Shown here: piece after piece, positions 1-8,726 of the stretch
How the letters are laid out: each line of letters begins with the position of its first letter
How positions within the stretch are numbered: position 1 is the first letter of the stretch
DNA from: Albimonas marina
GTDB taxonomy: Bacteria > Pseudomonadota > Alphaproteobacteria > Rhodobacterales > Rhodobacteraceae
Length of the DNA: 64,000 nucleotides
NCBI RefSeq assembly: GCF_029223255.1
Contig: NZ_JARHUC010000004.1
Location: 558,001-622,000, forward strand
Reading direction: 5' to 3'
Notes under the pieces: model-generated
The model's database searches: none
Told to the model about the DNA's origin: nothing
Seen by the model: only the letters and a program-made list of their open reading frames with translations
Made by a program: the position numbers and the translations under genes

Positions 1-39
1 CCGGGCCGGCGCCCGGGCCCGCGCGGCGCGGGCGCGCGG

Positions 40-1272
40 TCAGTGACCGCCCAGAACCAGCGTGCGGACCGGCAGAAGCAGGGTCTGCGCGCGCAGGATG
101 GCCGCGTGGATGATCGCGACCGTGTCCACCACGTGGTAGAACACGAAGGTCCCCAGGCCGAGGTCGGGGTCCTCCAGCTTCTCGTAGTTCGACGTGTAGG
201 CGTTCGCCACGCAGCGGCTGCCGAGCGTGATCTTGCCCTCGTCCGCCTTGTAGATCGGGGCCATGAACACCAGCACCGTGCCCGGCTGGCGGTTGGTGGT
301 CACGTCCGCCAGGTTGTCGGTCGAGCGGAACTGACCCGAGGCGTAGACGTCCTGCACCTCGGTCACGAACACCGGGATCACGTCCATGGGGCGCGAGGGG
401 CAGGTGATCTCGCCGATCATGCCGACCTTGAGCACCTCGGCCGAGATCTGGTCGAAGCCGGCCACGAACTGGTTCCGCCCGGCGCCCGCGGGCACCATGA
501 TGCCGGCGGGGCGCAGCATCGGGTTCACCACGTCGCCGGGGCGCAGGGTGAACTGCTGGAGCTGGCCGTCGGTGCCCGCCGTCACCAGGGACTTGTCGAT
601 CTGCACCTGCGCCTCGTCCAGCTGCGCCTGGGCCGAGGCCTTCTGCGCGGGAATCTGGACCTGCAGCGTCTTGCGCGCCGTCTCGAGCTGCGCCTTCGCG
701 GCGTCGACCTGGCCCTGGGCGCTCTTCACCTGGGCCTGCAGGCGGTCGAGCTCGCGCTGCGCGACCACGTTGGGGTTGCGCTTGTTGAGCTCGACGTTGC
801 GGTCGTACTCGATGTTGGCGAGGTCGAGGGCGCTGTTGGACGCGTCGAGCTGGGCCTGGGCGGCGTCGATCTGCGCCTCGGCGAGCTGGGCGTTGGCGTC
901 GAGCTCGGCCAGCCGGCTGCGCGCGGTCGCCGCCGCGGCCTGCTGGGCGGTGTCGTCCAGCTTGAACAGCGGCTGGCCCTCCTTCACCTCGTCGGAGATG
1001 CCGACGTAGACCTCCGACACCCGGCCGTTGCGCTCGGGCAGGATCGAGACGGTGCGGAACATCGCCGTGACGTTGGTCGAGGACGGGTGGAAGTAGAACA
1101 CCAGCGTGATCAGCGACACCGTCAGCAGCACGCACAGCGTCAGGCCCCAGCGCAGCTCGTACCAGACCGAGAACAGGGTGATCTCGTGGCCCAGGCGCTT
1201 GCCCTGCACGTAGCGGCGGAACAGGTAGTCGGGAAGGATCGTGACCGAGGAGCAGAACAGCAGCTCAAACAT
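40..1272 (-). CDS. HlyD-family membrane fusion (periplasmic adaptor) protein
   Basis: A 410-residue protein with one N-terminal membrane segment (about residues 43-62), a lipoyl/barrel-sandwich half near residue 75-110, a long Ala/Gln-rich alpha-helical hairpin (about 110-235) and a second barrel half with beta-barrel. This is the layout of HlyD/EmrA/YibH adaptors, which bridge an inner-membrane transporter to the outer membrane. The start is supported by an AAGGAGA ribosome site. It overlaps by 8 bp the small membrane gene upstream, so the two are co-transcribed. The pairing resembles enterobacterial yibH (HlyD) with yibI (DUF3302). No transporter is adjacent, so the substrate is unknown. 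Family certain, function inferred. Confidence 0.9.
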   Translation of the reverse strand: MFELLFCSSVTILPDYLFRRYVQGKRLGHEITLFSVWYELRWGLTLCVLLTVSLITLVFYFHPSSTNVTAMFRTVSILPERNGRVSEVYVGISDEVKEGQPLFKLDDTAQQAAAATARSRLAELDANAQLAEAQIDAAQAQLDASNSALDLANIEYDRNVELNKRNPNVVAQRELDRLQAQVKSAQGQVDAAKAQLETARKTLQVQIPAQKASAQAQLDEAQVQIDKSLVTAGTDGQLQQFTLRPGDVVNPMLRPAGIMVPAGAGRNQFVAGFDQISAEVLKVGMIGEITCPSRPMDVIPVFVTEVQDVYASGQFRSTDNLADVTTNRQPGTVLVFMAPIYKADEGKITLGSRCVANAYTSNYEKLEDPDLGLGTFVFYHVVDTVAIIHAAILRAQTLLLPVRTLVLGGH

Positions 1273-1759
1273 CGCGGGTCTCCTTCCCGGCGGACGCCTC
1301 GGGCGAGGGGGTGGGCGCGGCGGAGAAGGCCGGCGCCGCGGTCTCGGGCGCGTCGCGCTCGCTCGCCGGCTGCGGATCGAGCCGCCGGGCCGCGACCGAG
1401 AGCGCGTCGGCGATCTTGTTCAGCGGCGACAGGAAGTCGGGGATGTTCAGCGCCGCCAGCAGCAGCGCGCCAACCCAGAACACCGAGTTGTGGGTGAACA
1501 GCGCCAGCAGCGCGAGGATGCCGACCAGCTGGAACTGGGTGTGGCTGGCCCGGTGGGCCATCTTCTCGGGCAGGGCGTGCATGTAGAAATACACCAGCCC
1601 GATGCTGACGATCACCGCCAGCAGGAACAGGCCCACCACCACCAGCATCTGGTCGGGCTGGCCCGGGGGCGTCACGAAATAGGGCACGTGTTCGAGAACG
1701 ACGCCGTGCGTGTCGGCGAGGGCCGCGCCGGGGGACGCGGCGGGGGTCGGATCTGCCAA
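1265..1759 (-). CDS. Small inner-membrane protein, DUF3302-like partner of the HlyD protein
   Basis: A 164-residue protein with two hydrophobic segments (about residues 38-60 and 75-108) and an Ala/Pro-rich cytoplasmic tail. I place the start at a TTG at 1759 because a GGAGG site sits 7 nt upstream and the longer open frame is compositionally noise. The stretch after the first membrane segment (His-Ala-Leu-Pro followed by a basic loop, then a Phe-Thr-His segment) weakly resembles DUF3302 proteins such as YibI, which also sit beside an HlyD protein. The gene overlaps the HlyD start by 8 bp. Function unknown; perhaps it stabilises or localises the adaptor. Confidence 0.7.
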   Translation of the reverse strand: MADPTPAASPGAALADTHGVVLEHVPYFVTPPGQPDQMLVVVGLFLLAVIVSIGLVYFYMHALPEKMAHRASHTQFQLVGILALLALFTHNSVFWVGALLLAALNIPDFLSPLNKIADALSVAARRLDPQPASERDAPETAAPAFSAAPTPSPEASAGKETRDV

Positions 1760-2130
1760 GGCGGAGCCTCCGGTGGTTCGGTCCCGGCCGGCGACACGCC
1801 GACGGGGAGGAGTGCGGGCTGCGCGGCCCTCGCCGCCGCCCCGAAGGCCGGAGGGCCGGAAGGGGCGGTCGCGAGGGCCGCGCGCCGGTCCGACGGGCGC
1901 CGGGCCGGCTGGATCCTCGGGCGCGTCGCGGCCCCCGGAAGGGGCTGGGGCGCGGGCCCCGGACGGGCCGGGGCGGGGAGGCGCGCCGCGCGGAGCGCGC
2001 CGGAGGCGTCGGGGCCCGGACGTCCGCGCCGTGGCGGCGGCCGGCCGGGGCCCGGCGGGGACGCGCCGGCCCGGGTCGACGAGCGGCCGGGCGGGCGCGG
2101 GGGCGGGAAGGCCTGGGTCGGACGCTCGCC
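1760..2130. other. Non-coding GC-rich spacer
   Basis: 371 bases between the mechanosensitive channel stop and the start of the DUF3302-like gene on the same strand. It is extremely GC-rich and open in several frames, but the translations are low-complexity Arg/Gly/Pro/Ala strings with no family resemblance. No recognisable terminator with a T tract. Apart from the GGAGG ribosome site at the left end I see nothing in it. Confidence 0.6.
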
Positions 2131-4611
2131 TCAGCGGGCGTCGGCCGGGGTTCCTCCGCCCTCGGTCTGCTGGGCCGCGGCCTGGGCGGCGGCGCCGACG
2201 GCGGCCTGGCCCTTGGCGCTGTCGGCGGGGATCTCCTCGCCGTCCTCGTCGGTGACGCGCACCCGCACTTCGCGGCGGGCGAACTCGATCCCCGCCTCGG
2301 AGAAGGCCTTGTTCACGCGGTTCAGGATCTCCTTGCGGACCACGAACTGGCGGCCGGGCTTGGCCATGAACTTGCCGCGCACCACGATGCCGACGTCGTC
2401 GAACTCCAGCACGCCCTGGCTCTTGAACGGCTCGATCATGTCGGCGCGATACTCGGGCATCTCCCACAGCTCCTTGCCGATCTGCTTGAAGATCTTCTTG
2501 ATCTTGTTGGGATCGGTGCCGAAGGGGACGGTGAACTTCAGCTTCATGATCACCCAGTCGCGGCTGTAGTTGGTGACCTTGGAGATGTCGCCGTAGGGGA
2601 TCGTGTGGACTGCGCCCAGGTGGTGGCGCAGCTGCACCGAGCGGACCGAGATCTTCTCGACCGAGCCGAAGGTGCCGCCGACGTCGATGAACTCGCCGGT
2701 GCGGAAGGCGTCGTCGACCAGGAAGAACAGGCCCGAGACCACGTCCGACACCAGCTTCTGCGCGCCGAAGCCGATGGCGAGGCCGAAGACGCCGGCGCCC
2801 GCGATCAGGGGCGCGATGTCCACGCCCGCCTGGGAGAGCGCGAGCATGATCGTGAAGACGGCCACGAAGCTGAGCGCCGCCCAGCGCATCAGCGGCAGCA
2901 CGGTCGCGAGCCGCGAGGCGGCGGCGCCGCCGCCCTCGACGTCCTCGGCCCCGGGCTCGGCCTTCTCGCCCGTGGCCTCGCGGCTCAGGCGCGTCAGGAA
3001 CTGGATGTTGACCAGCTCGAAGAGGATGTAGCCGACCGCCGCGATGGTCAGGAAGCGCATGGCGCCGGCGGCGACGCCCGCCCCCACGCCCGAGGCCGCG
3101 AGGCCGAACAGCGAGAGGCCCCACAGCTTCGCCAGCAGCAGCACCAGGCCCACGTAGACGAAGACCCGGCCCATGCGCAGATAGGCCCGCGCCACGCGCC
3201 CGCCCGCGTCCTGCGCGGCCTCGCCCGAGCCGGTCGTGCCCGGGGCGAGACGCAGGGCGATGGCGCGGATCAGGCTGTCGATCGCCGGCAGCACCAGCAC
3301 CAGCGACACGCCCAGCCGCGCCTGCCCGCCCAGCGGCTCGCCGGGGTTCAGCGCCAGGATCAGCTCGGCGATCAGCCACTGGCCCACGATCAGCACGATG
3401 GCCAGCCGCGGCCAGACATGCGGCCAGGTTCCGGGGACGACCGACTCGTTCGGCGCGGCCATCATGCCCGAGAGGGTGTCGCGCTCGCGCCAGGTGAACC
3501 AGCAGGCGGCGACCACGAAGATCAGCGCCAGCCAGAAGAACCAGCCCTCGGCGGGATCCTCGCCGGCCAGGGCCATGATCGCCGACAGGCGGGTGAGCAC
3601 GGCCATCAGGATGGCGAGCGCGAAATAGCCCCGCCAGGCGCGCGTCGCGTCGGCGTCGGTGGCCGACAGCAGCCGCAGCTCCGGCCGGTCGGGCGACAGC
3701 GCCAGCGTCAGCGCGGCGGCGAAGAGCGGCACGTTGATGCCGATGGCGGCCAGGATCTGCCAGGCGGCGGCGCGGGGGAACTCGGTCTCGAAGACCAGCG
3801 GGAAGACCACCCGCAGCAGCAGGCCCGCGGCGATGGCGAAGCCGACAATGCCCGCGACCGAGATCGCGAAGCGGCGCAGCGCGGCATGCAGGCGGCGGGA
3901 GGAGGAGACGACCATCACCGGCTCGGGCGGCGTCTGCGGCTCCGGCGCGGCGGGCGGCGCGGCCAATGCGGCGGCCTCGGGGGCGGCCTCGGGGGCCGGG
4001 GCGGGCTCGGCGGCGGCGGCCGCGACGGCTTCGGGCGCGGCCTCGACCGGCGCCGGCGCCGGACGCTCGACCGCGACGTAGAGCGAGGGCTCGCGCCAGG
4101 CGGAGGCGACCATGCGCCGGACGACGAAGTTGGCCGCGAAGCCCACCGCCGCGCCGACCGCGATCAGCACCAGCAGGAGCAGCGCGCCCCCCAGCCCGCC
4201 CTCGGCCCCGAAGGCCGCGAAGGTGCGGCCCAGCGCGCGGAAGCGTGCGCCCGCGTCGAGGACCTGGTCGATCAGGTGCGCGCCCACGGCGGCGCCGGCG
4301 GCCTCGATCCCCGGCACGGCGGCCTCGGACCGGGCGGCCTCCTCCTGCGCCACGGCGTCGAGCCGCTCGAGCAGGAGGTGGCGGACGTCCTCGTCCGAGA
4401 GGCCCGCGACCAGGGCGCGGGCGGCCTCGGGCGTCAGCGGGTCGGGCAGGGCGGGGGCGGCGGCCTCGGGCGCCGCCGTCTCCTGCGCGGAGGCGGGCGG
4501 CGAGACCAGGACGAGCGTCGCGAGGACGAGGAACAGCGCGGCCCGGAGCGCGGCGGCTCCCCGCCTCATGGCATGGGCGCCCGGTCGCGCGCGGTCGCAG
4601 AACGTGGTCAT
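2131..4611 (-). CDS. Large MscS-family mechanosensitive ion channel
   Basis: An 826-residue protein: signal peptide (about residues 15-42, ending Ala-Ser-Ala), a periplasmic helical region, several membrane helices, then a typical MscS core near residues 560-800. The core contains the pore helix (Gly-Ala-Gly-Val-Phe-Gly-Leu-Ala-Ile-Gly-Phe-Gly-Ala-Gln-Lys), the beta domain (Gly-Glu-Phe-Ile-Asp-Val-Gly, Ile-Pro-Tyr-Gly) and the cytoplasmic vestibule. Such long homologues (MscK/YbiO class) gate on membrane tension and may be ion-modulated. The start at 4611 is chosen for a GAGG 6 nt upstream; 4569 and 4614 are alternatives. Single transcription unit, divergent from the DUF3300 gene. Confidence 0.93.
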   Translation of the reverse strand: MTTFCDRARPGAHAMRRGAAALRAALFLVLATLVLVSPPASAQETAAPEAAAPALPDPLTPEAARALVAGLSDEDVRHLLLERLDAVAQEEAARSEAAVPGIEAAGAAVGAHLIDQVLDAGARFRALGRTFAAFGAEGGLGGALLLLVLIAVGAAVGFAANFVVRRMVASAWREPSLYVAVERPAPAPVEAAPEAVAAAAAEPAPAPEAAPEAAALAAPPAAPEPQTPPEPVMVVSSSRRLHAALRRFAISVAGIVGFAIAAGLLLRVVFPLVFETEFPRAAAWQILAAIGINVPLFAAALTLALSPDRPELRLLSATDADATRAWRGYFALAILMAVLTRLSAIMALAGEDPAEGWFFWLALIFVVAACWFTWRERDTLSGMMAAPNESVVPGTWPHVWPRLAIVLIVGQWLIAELILALNPGEPLGGQARLGVSLVLVLPAIDSLIRAIALRLAPGTTGSGEAAQDAGGRVARAYLRMGRVFVYVGLVLLLAKLWGLSLFGLAASGVGAGVAAGAMRFLTIAAVGYILFELVNIQFLTRLSREATGEKAEPGAEDVEGGGAAASRLATVLPLMRWAALSFVAVFTIMLALSQAGVDIAPLIAGAGVFGLAIGFGAQKLVSDVVSGLFFLVDDAFRTGEFIDVGGTFGSVEKISVRSVQLRHHLGAVHTIPYGDISKVTNYSRDWVIMKLKFTVPFGTDPNKIKKIFKQIGKELWEMPEYRADMIEPFKSQGVLEFDDVGIVVRGKFMAKPGRQFVVRKEILNRVNKAFSEAGIEFARREVRVRVTDEDGEEIPADSAKGQAAVGAAAQAAAQQTEGGGTPADAR

Positions 4612-5069
4612 CATCGGCCTCGACAATCCCCTCGCGGATCCCGTCGCGCCGGCGTCGAATGGGCGCGTCGCTGATCTGGAATCCGCCTCCATCGAGCGGA
4701 CCTTATCCAAGCGTCACCGGACGGGCTAGCCGCCGATTCGCGAATATCAAGGGGAGGCGGCGTTTCTGCATCGGCGCCCCTGCGGCGCCCGGGATCGCTG
4801 CCCCGCGGCGCCCCTGCGGGCCAGGACGGCGGAGACGCGGACAGGTCGCGCCTGGGTTGCGCCCGCGCCGGCGCGGACCGGATCGGCCGACGCGCGATCG
4901 GCCCGCAACTCCGTGTAGAAAAAGGATGTCGGCGCCGCGGCGCGTGCTACTCTCCCCCCGAGCGCGAGTCCCGGGGGGTCGCCCGACGGACCGCGCGCTC
5001 GCGGCCAGGTCGTGTCCTGCGGGCGCGGCCGGGACGCCGGGTGGGGCCTGGGCGACGGGAGGATGGCTC
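4612..5069. other. Divergent intergenic region between channel and DUF3300 genes
   Basis: 458 bases separating divergent genes. It must carry both promoters; a 10-bp perfect palindrome ATTCGCGAAT lies at 4736-4745 in the least GC-rich part. I could not fix convincing -35/-10 pairs. The right end holds the GGGAGGA ribosome site of the DUF3300 gene (5057-5063). No coding sequence is supported. Confidence 0.5.
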
Positions 5070-6716
5070 ATGCTGGATTCGACCGCCCTGCGCGGAACGC
5101 TCGCGCGGCTGGCCGGAGGCGGCCTGCTGGCCGCGGCCCTGGCCTTCGCGCCGGCGCCCGACGCGCCCCGGGCCCAGACCGGCGCGGACGCCGCGCAGGC
5201 CGAGGACGCGGGCGACGAGGCCGCGGCGCAGGCGGACGCCGACCTGCTGAGCGCCGAGGAGCTGGACGACCTCGCGGCGCCCGTCGCGCTCTATCCCGAC
5301 GCGTTGCTGACCCAGGTTCTGGTCGCCTCGACCTATCCGCTGGACGTGGTGAAGGCCTCGCGCTGGATCGACGCGAACGCGGACATCGCCGCCGCCGAGC
5401 GCGACGAGGCCACGGCGGAGGAGGGGTGGGACCCCTCGGTCGCGGCGCTCGCCGCCGGCTTCCCCACGCTGGTGACGCGGATGAGCGAGAACATCGACTG
5501 GACCCAGGCGATGGGCGACGCGATGCTGGCGCAGAGCGACGACGTGCTGGACGCGATCCAGCGCCTGCGCGCCCAGGCGCAGGAGGTCGGCAACCTCGAG
5601 AGCAACGACGCCCAGTCGGTGACGGTCGAGAACGAGCAGATCTACATCGAGCCGACCTCGGAGGACGTGGTCTACGTCCCCGCCTACGACAGCGAGGCCG
5701 TGTACACCCGGTCGAGCGGCGGCAAGACCGTGGTCTACGACGACGGCGACGATGGCTGGGATTCGACCGACCTGCTGGTGACCGGGGGCATCGCCTTCGG
5801 GGCGGGGATGCTGGTCAACGAGATCTTCGACGACGACGACGACTGGAACGGCTACTGGCGCCCGGGCCGGCCGCCGATCCGCTGGGGCGGCGGCGGGGTC
5901 TATCCGCGGCCCTGGCATCGCAACGGCTGGTACGGCGGGCCGAACCGCGGCGGCGTGGGCAACCGGGTGAACATCGGCAACCGGGTCAACATCGACGTGG
6001 ACCGCAACGGCCGCTGGCGGCCGGGCGACGCCCGGCGCGGCGACGCCTTCGACCGGCTGGCCGGGCGCAGGCCGGGCGACCGGCCGACGCTGGGCGGCCG
6101 TCCTGGCGGGAACAACCGGCCGGGCCTGGGCGGCGGGCGGCCCGGGGGACGCCCGAACCTGGAGTCCTCGATCAAGGACCGGCTGGACGGCGGGAACGGC
6201 AATCGCCCGAACCTGGGCGGCGGGAACAACGACCGCCCGAACCTCGGGGGCGGGAACAACAACCGTCCCAACGCGGGAGGGGGCGGCGCCAACCGTCCCA
6301 ACCTCGGCGGCGGGAACAACAACCGTCCCAACATCGGCGGCGGCGGGGGAAACCGGCCGAGCCTGGGCGGGGGCGGCGGAAACCGTCCCTCGCTGGGCGG
6401 CGGCGGCCGCAACCGGCCCAGCGTGGGGGGCGGGTCGCGGCCCGGCTCCGGGGGGCTGTCGGCCCTGAAGAAATCCTCGGGCAAGGGCGGCGCCGCGGCG
6501 CGTCCCTCGCGGCCCGCGCCCACCGCCAAGAAGCCCAAGCTGCCCAGCCGCAAGCCGGCCGCGGGCGGGGGGATCTTCTCCCAGCGCGGATCGGCGGGCG
6601 CGGTGCACAAGGCGACCAGCCGCGGCGCCGCCAGCGCCGGCCGCGCCAAGCTGCCCATCGCCAAGTCGCGCGCCGCCCGCGGCGGCGGCGGCCGTCCGGG
6701 AGGGCTGCGTCGATGA
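5070..6716 (+). CDS. DUF3300 secreted protein with Asn-Arg-Pro/Gly repeat tail
   Basis: A 548-residue protein with a signal peptide (cleavage about residue 30), a DUF3300 domain (about residues 60-220, including the LYPDALLTQVL and PTSEDVVYVPAYDSE stretches), an Asp-rich/hydrophobic linker and a Gly/Asn/Arg-rich C-terminal half with about eight copies of a 9-11 residue unit (NRPNLGGG type), then a basic Ala/Lys/Arg tail. The start has a GGGAGGA site 6 nt upstream. The downstream DUF2950 gene overlaps by 4 bp; the two families are often neighbours. Probably envelope-associated; the tail suggests binding to polyanions or cell wall. Biochemical role unknown. Confidence 0.88.
   Translation: MLDSTALRGTLARLAGGGLLAAALAFAPAPDAPRAQTGADAAQAEDAGDEAAAQADADLLSAEELDDLAAPVALYPDALLTQVLVASTYPLDVVKASRWIDANADIAAAERDEATAEEGWDPSVAALAAGFPTLVTRMSENIDWTQAMGDAMLAQSDDVLDAIQRLRAQAQEVGNLESNDAQSVTVENEQIYIEPTSEDVVYVPAYDSEAVYTRSSGGKTVVYDDGDDGWDSTDLLVTGGIAFGAGMLVNEIFDDDDDWNGYWRPGRPPIRWGGGGVYPRPWHRNGWYGGPNRGGVGNRVNIGNRVNIDVDRNGRWRPGDARRGDAFDRLAGRRPGDRPTLGGRPGGNNRPGLGGGRPGGRPNLESSIKDRLDGGNGNRPNLGGGNNDRPNLGGGNNNRPNAGGGGANRPNLGGGNNNRPNIGGGGGNRPSLGGGGGNRPSLGGGGRNRPSVGGGSRPGSGGLSALKKSSGKGGAAARPSRPAPTAKKPKLPSRKPAAGGGIFSQRGSAGAVHKATSRGAASAGRAKLPIAKSRAARGGGGRPGGLRR
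6180..6440 (+). repeat. In-gene tandem repeat encoding NRPNLGGG-type units
   Basis: The coding sequence repeats a roughly 30-33 bp unit about eight times, encoding Asn-Arg-Pro-(Asn/Ser)-(Leu/Ala/Ile/Val)-Gly-Gly-Gly with variable Asn/Gly linkers. Units early in the array read NRPNLGGG, later ones NRPSLGGG, so the array looks expanded in two blocks. Copy number could vary between strains. Confidence 0.85.
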
Positions 6717-7657
6717 TCCGCCGGAGCGAGACCCCGATGATCCGTGTTCCCCGATCCCTCGCCGCGATCCCGCTGGGCCTGGCGCTGCTGTCGGCGCCCG
6801 CCCTGGCCGAGCCCGCGGCCTACCCCACCCCGCAGGACGCGGTGGCCGCCGTCGTCTCGGCCGTCGAGGCGCAGGACCCCCAGGCGCTGCTCGCCGTCTT
6901 CGGCCCCGAGAACGAGGACGTCGTCTTCGCCGGGGACGAGACCCGCGACCGCCGCACCTGGGCCCGGTTCCTGGAGAACTACCGCGTCTCCCACCGGCTG
7001 AAGGTCAGCTCCCAGGGCTGGGCGAAGTTCTACCTCGGCGAGGATCAGCACCCGTTCCCCGCGCCCCTCTACCGCAACGAGGACGGCACCTGGTCCTTCG
7101 ACGCCGAGGAGGCCCGCGACGCCGTGCTGCTGGAGCGGATCGGGCGCAACGAACTGGACGTGATCGCGCTGATGCACGCCTACGTCGAGGCCCAGGCCCG
7201 CTTCCGGGAGGTGGACTACGACGGCGACGGCCAGCTCGAGTTCGCGGCCCATGTGCTGAGCGACGCCGACGCGCGCGACGGCCTCTACTGGCCGCCGGCC
7301 GAGGGCGCGCCCGACAGCCCCATCGGCGACTTCATGGCCCGGGCCTCGGCGGACGGCTACTCGGTGGGCGACGCGGTCGAGTCGCCCGAGCCCTACCTCG
7401 GCTACTATTACCGGGTGCTGGACGGTCAGGGCCCCTCGGCCCCGGGCGGGGAGATGAGCTATCTCGTCAACGGGCAGATGCTGGCCGGGCACGCCCTGCT
7501 GGCCTTCCCCGCGGACTACGGCCGCGGCGGGGTGATGAGCTTCCTGGTGGCCGAGAACGGCGTGGTGCTGGAGGCCGACCTCGGCGAGGACACGGTCGAG
7601 CGGGCCTCGGCCATCGTCGTCTACGATCCCGGCGAGGACTGGGTCCCCGTCGACTGA
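6713..7657 (+). CDS. DUF2950 family secreted protein
   Basis: A 314-residue protein with a signal peptide ending Ala-Leu-Ala-Glu (about residue 32) and the DUF2950 pattern: a PTPQDAVAAVVSAV helix at the mature N-terminus, a WxFD motif, a YVEAQ..(R/Y)...DYDGDGQLEFA stretch, a Tyr-Leu-Gly-Tyr-Tyr-Tyr motif and a GGVMSFLV motif near the C-terminus. ATG at 6713 overlaps the DUF3300 stop (ATGA) and has GGGAGGG 8 nt upstream; 6737 is an alternative start. Translationally coupled to the DUF3300 gene, so the two probably act together in the periplasm. Function unknown. Confidence 0.9.
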   Translation: MIRRSETPMIRVPRSLAAIPLGLALLSAPALAEPAAYPTPQDAVAAVVSAVEAQDPQALLAVFGPENEDVVFAGDETRDRRTWARFLENYRVSHRLKVSSQGWAKFYLGEDQHPFPAPLYRNEDGTWSFDAEEARDAVLLERIGRNELDVIALMHAYVEAQARFREVDYDGDGQLEFAAHVLSDADARDGLYWPPAEGAPDSPIGDFMARASADGYSVGDAVESPEPYLGYYYRVLDGQGPSAPGGEMSYLVNGQMLAGHALLAFPADYGRGGVMSFLVAENGVVLEADLGEDTVERASAIVVYDPGEDWVPVD

Positions 7658-7830
7658 GACCGGAGGGGAGGGGCGGGGCGTCTCTCCCCGTCCGCCGCCC
7701 CGGCGCCTGCGGCGATCCGTCTGACCCAGCGGCGCCCGGGTTGGCGCGACCCGGCATTCTCTTCGCAAAACCAGCTTCCTGGCGGGCTCCGGCCCCCCGC
7801 GTCGGCGCGTCCGGCCGCCGGGGGTGTTGG

Positions 7831-7866
7831 TTGGTTCTGAAAACGAATGAACTATAGTCCGGACTA
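7831..7866 (+). promoter_or_regulatory. Candidate promoter and palindromic operator upstream of the ChaN-like gene
   Basis: TTGGTT at 7831-7836 and TATAGT at 7853-7858 are separated by 16 nt, in an unusually AT-rich stretch. A perfect 12-bp palindrome TAGTCCGGACTA (7855-7866) overlaps the -10 element, a position expected of a repressor site. Seen in sequence; the regulator is unknown. Confidence 0.5.
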
Positions 7867-7892
7867 GATTTGAGGGAGGAGCAGCGGAATCC

Positions 7893-8711
7893 GTGCCGGA
7901 TTGGGCGACGAAGAGCGACCGGACGCCGTGGTTGGCGGACGGGGCGAGCGAGCGGCTGACCTGGCTTCAGGCGCTGGACCGGATGGCGAGGGCGGAGATC
8001 CTGTGCCTGGGCGAGTACCACGACCGCGCCGACATCCACCGCTGGCAACGCGACGTGATCGAGGGTCTGCTGCCGTTCCGCTCGGACCTGGTGGTGGGGC
8101 TCGAGATGCTTCCGCGCTCGGCGCAGGGGGCGCTGGACGCCTGGATTTCGGGCGTGGCGAGCTTCCCGGCGTTTCTCGAGGCGACGGACTGGCGGCGGGT
8201 CTGGGGCTTCGACCCCGAGCTTTACGCCCCCCTTTTCGAACTGGCGCGCGACCGCGGCCTGCGCCTGCTGGCGCTGAACGTCGAGCGCAGCCTGGTGCGC
8301 CGGGTGGGCGCGCAGGGCTGGGATGACCTGCCGGGCGCCGAGCTGGAGGGGCTGAGCCCGCCGGCCCCCGCCTCGGCCGCCTACCGCGCCCAGCTCTTCG
8401 CGATGACCGGCGGGCGGCGGCCGGGACGCGAGGCGACCTCGCCCGAGGATCCGGCCTTCGACCGCTTCGTGCGCGCCCAGCAGGTCTGGGACCGGGCCTT
8501 CGCCCAGCGCCTGGTCGAGGCGCGGGCGCTGCCGGGGTCGCCGCTGGTGGTGGGCCTGATCGGCCGGGGCCACCTGGAGCGTCGCCTGGGCGTGCCCGAG
8601 CAGCTCGCGGCCCTGGGCGCCGGCGGCGTCGCGGTGGCCCTGACCCTCGACGCCGCCGAGCCGGAGCCCGAGCCGGGGCTCGCCGATTACCTGTTCCGGC
8701 TGCCTGAATAG
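7893..8711 (+). CDS. ChaN-like haem-binding-uptake (Tiki-like) family protein
   Basis: A 272-residue protein of the DUF399/ChaN family. The fold's signatures are visible: LGEYHDRADIHRWQRDVI near residues 39-56, a VVGLEMLPR strand near 69-77, the ATDWRRVWGFDPELYAPLF stretch (about 97-115) and a late GLIGRGHLERRLGVP motif (about 224-238) with a conserved His. Campylobacter ChaN binds haem, and the wider superfamily includes the Tiki metalloproteases. Unlike classical ChaN, no signal peptide or lipobox is visible, so this copy is probably cytoplasmic. GTG start with GGGAGGAG about 12 nt upstream. Monocistronic, tail to tail with the MocR gene 15 bp away. Confidence 0.85.
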   Translation: MPDWATKSDRTPWLADGASERLTWLQALDRMARAEILCLGEYHDRADIHRWQRDVIEGLLPFRSDLVVGLEMLPRSAQGALDAWISGVASFPAFLEATDWRRVWGFDPELYAPLFELARDRGLRLLALNVERSLVRRVGAQGWDDLPGAELEGLSPPAPASAAYRAQLFAMTGGRRPGREATSPEDPAFDRFVRAQQVWDRAFAQRLVEARALPGSPLVVGLIGRGHLERRLGVPEQLAALGAGGVAVALTLDAAEPEPEPGLADYLFRLPE

Positions 8712-8726
8712 CTTGCACGGCGCGGG

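Noticed and set aside
43-1497. Long open frames antisense to real genes, such as this one
   Set aside because: GC-rich DNA leaves antisense frames open. They have low-complexity Arg/Gly/His/Val composition, no start signals, and oppose genes with clear family motifs.
1710-2255. Possible gene in the spacer upstream of the DUF3302-like gene
   Set aside because: Translation is almost purely Arg/Pro/Gly/Ala, no ribosome site and no family features.
7893-8711. Treating the ChaN-like protein as an outer-membrane lipoprotein
   Set aside because: No signal peptide or lipobox is visible from the supported GTG start.
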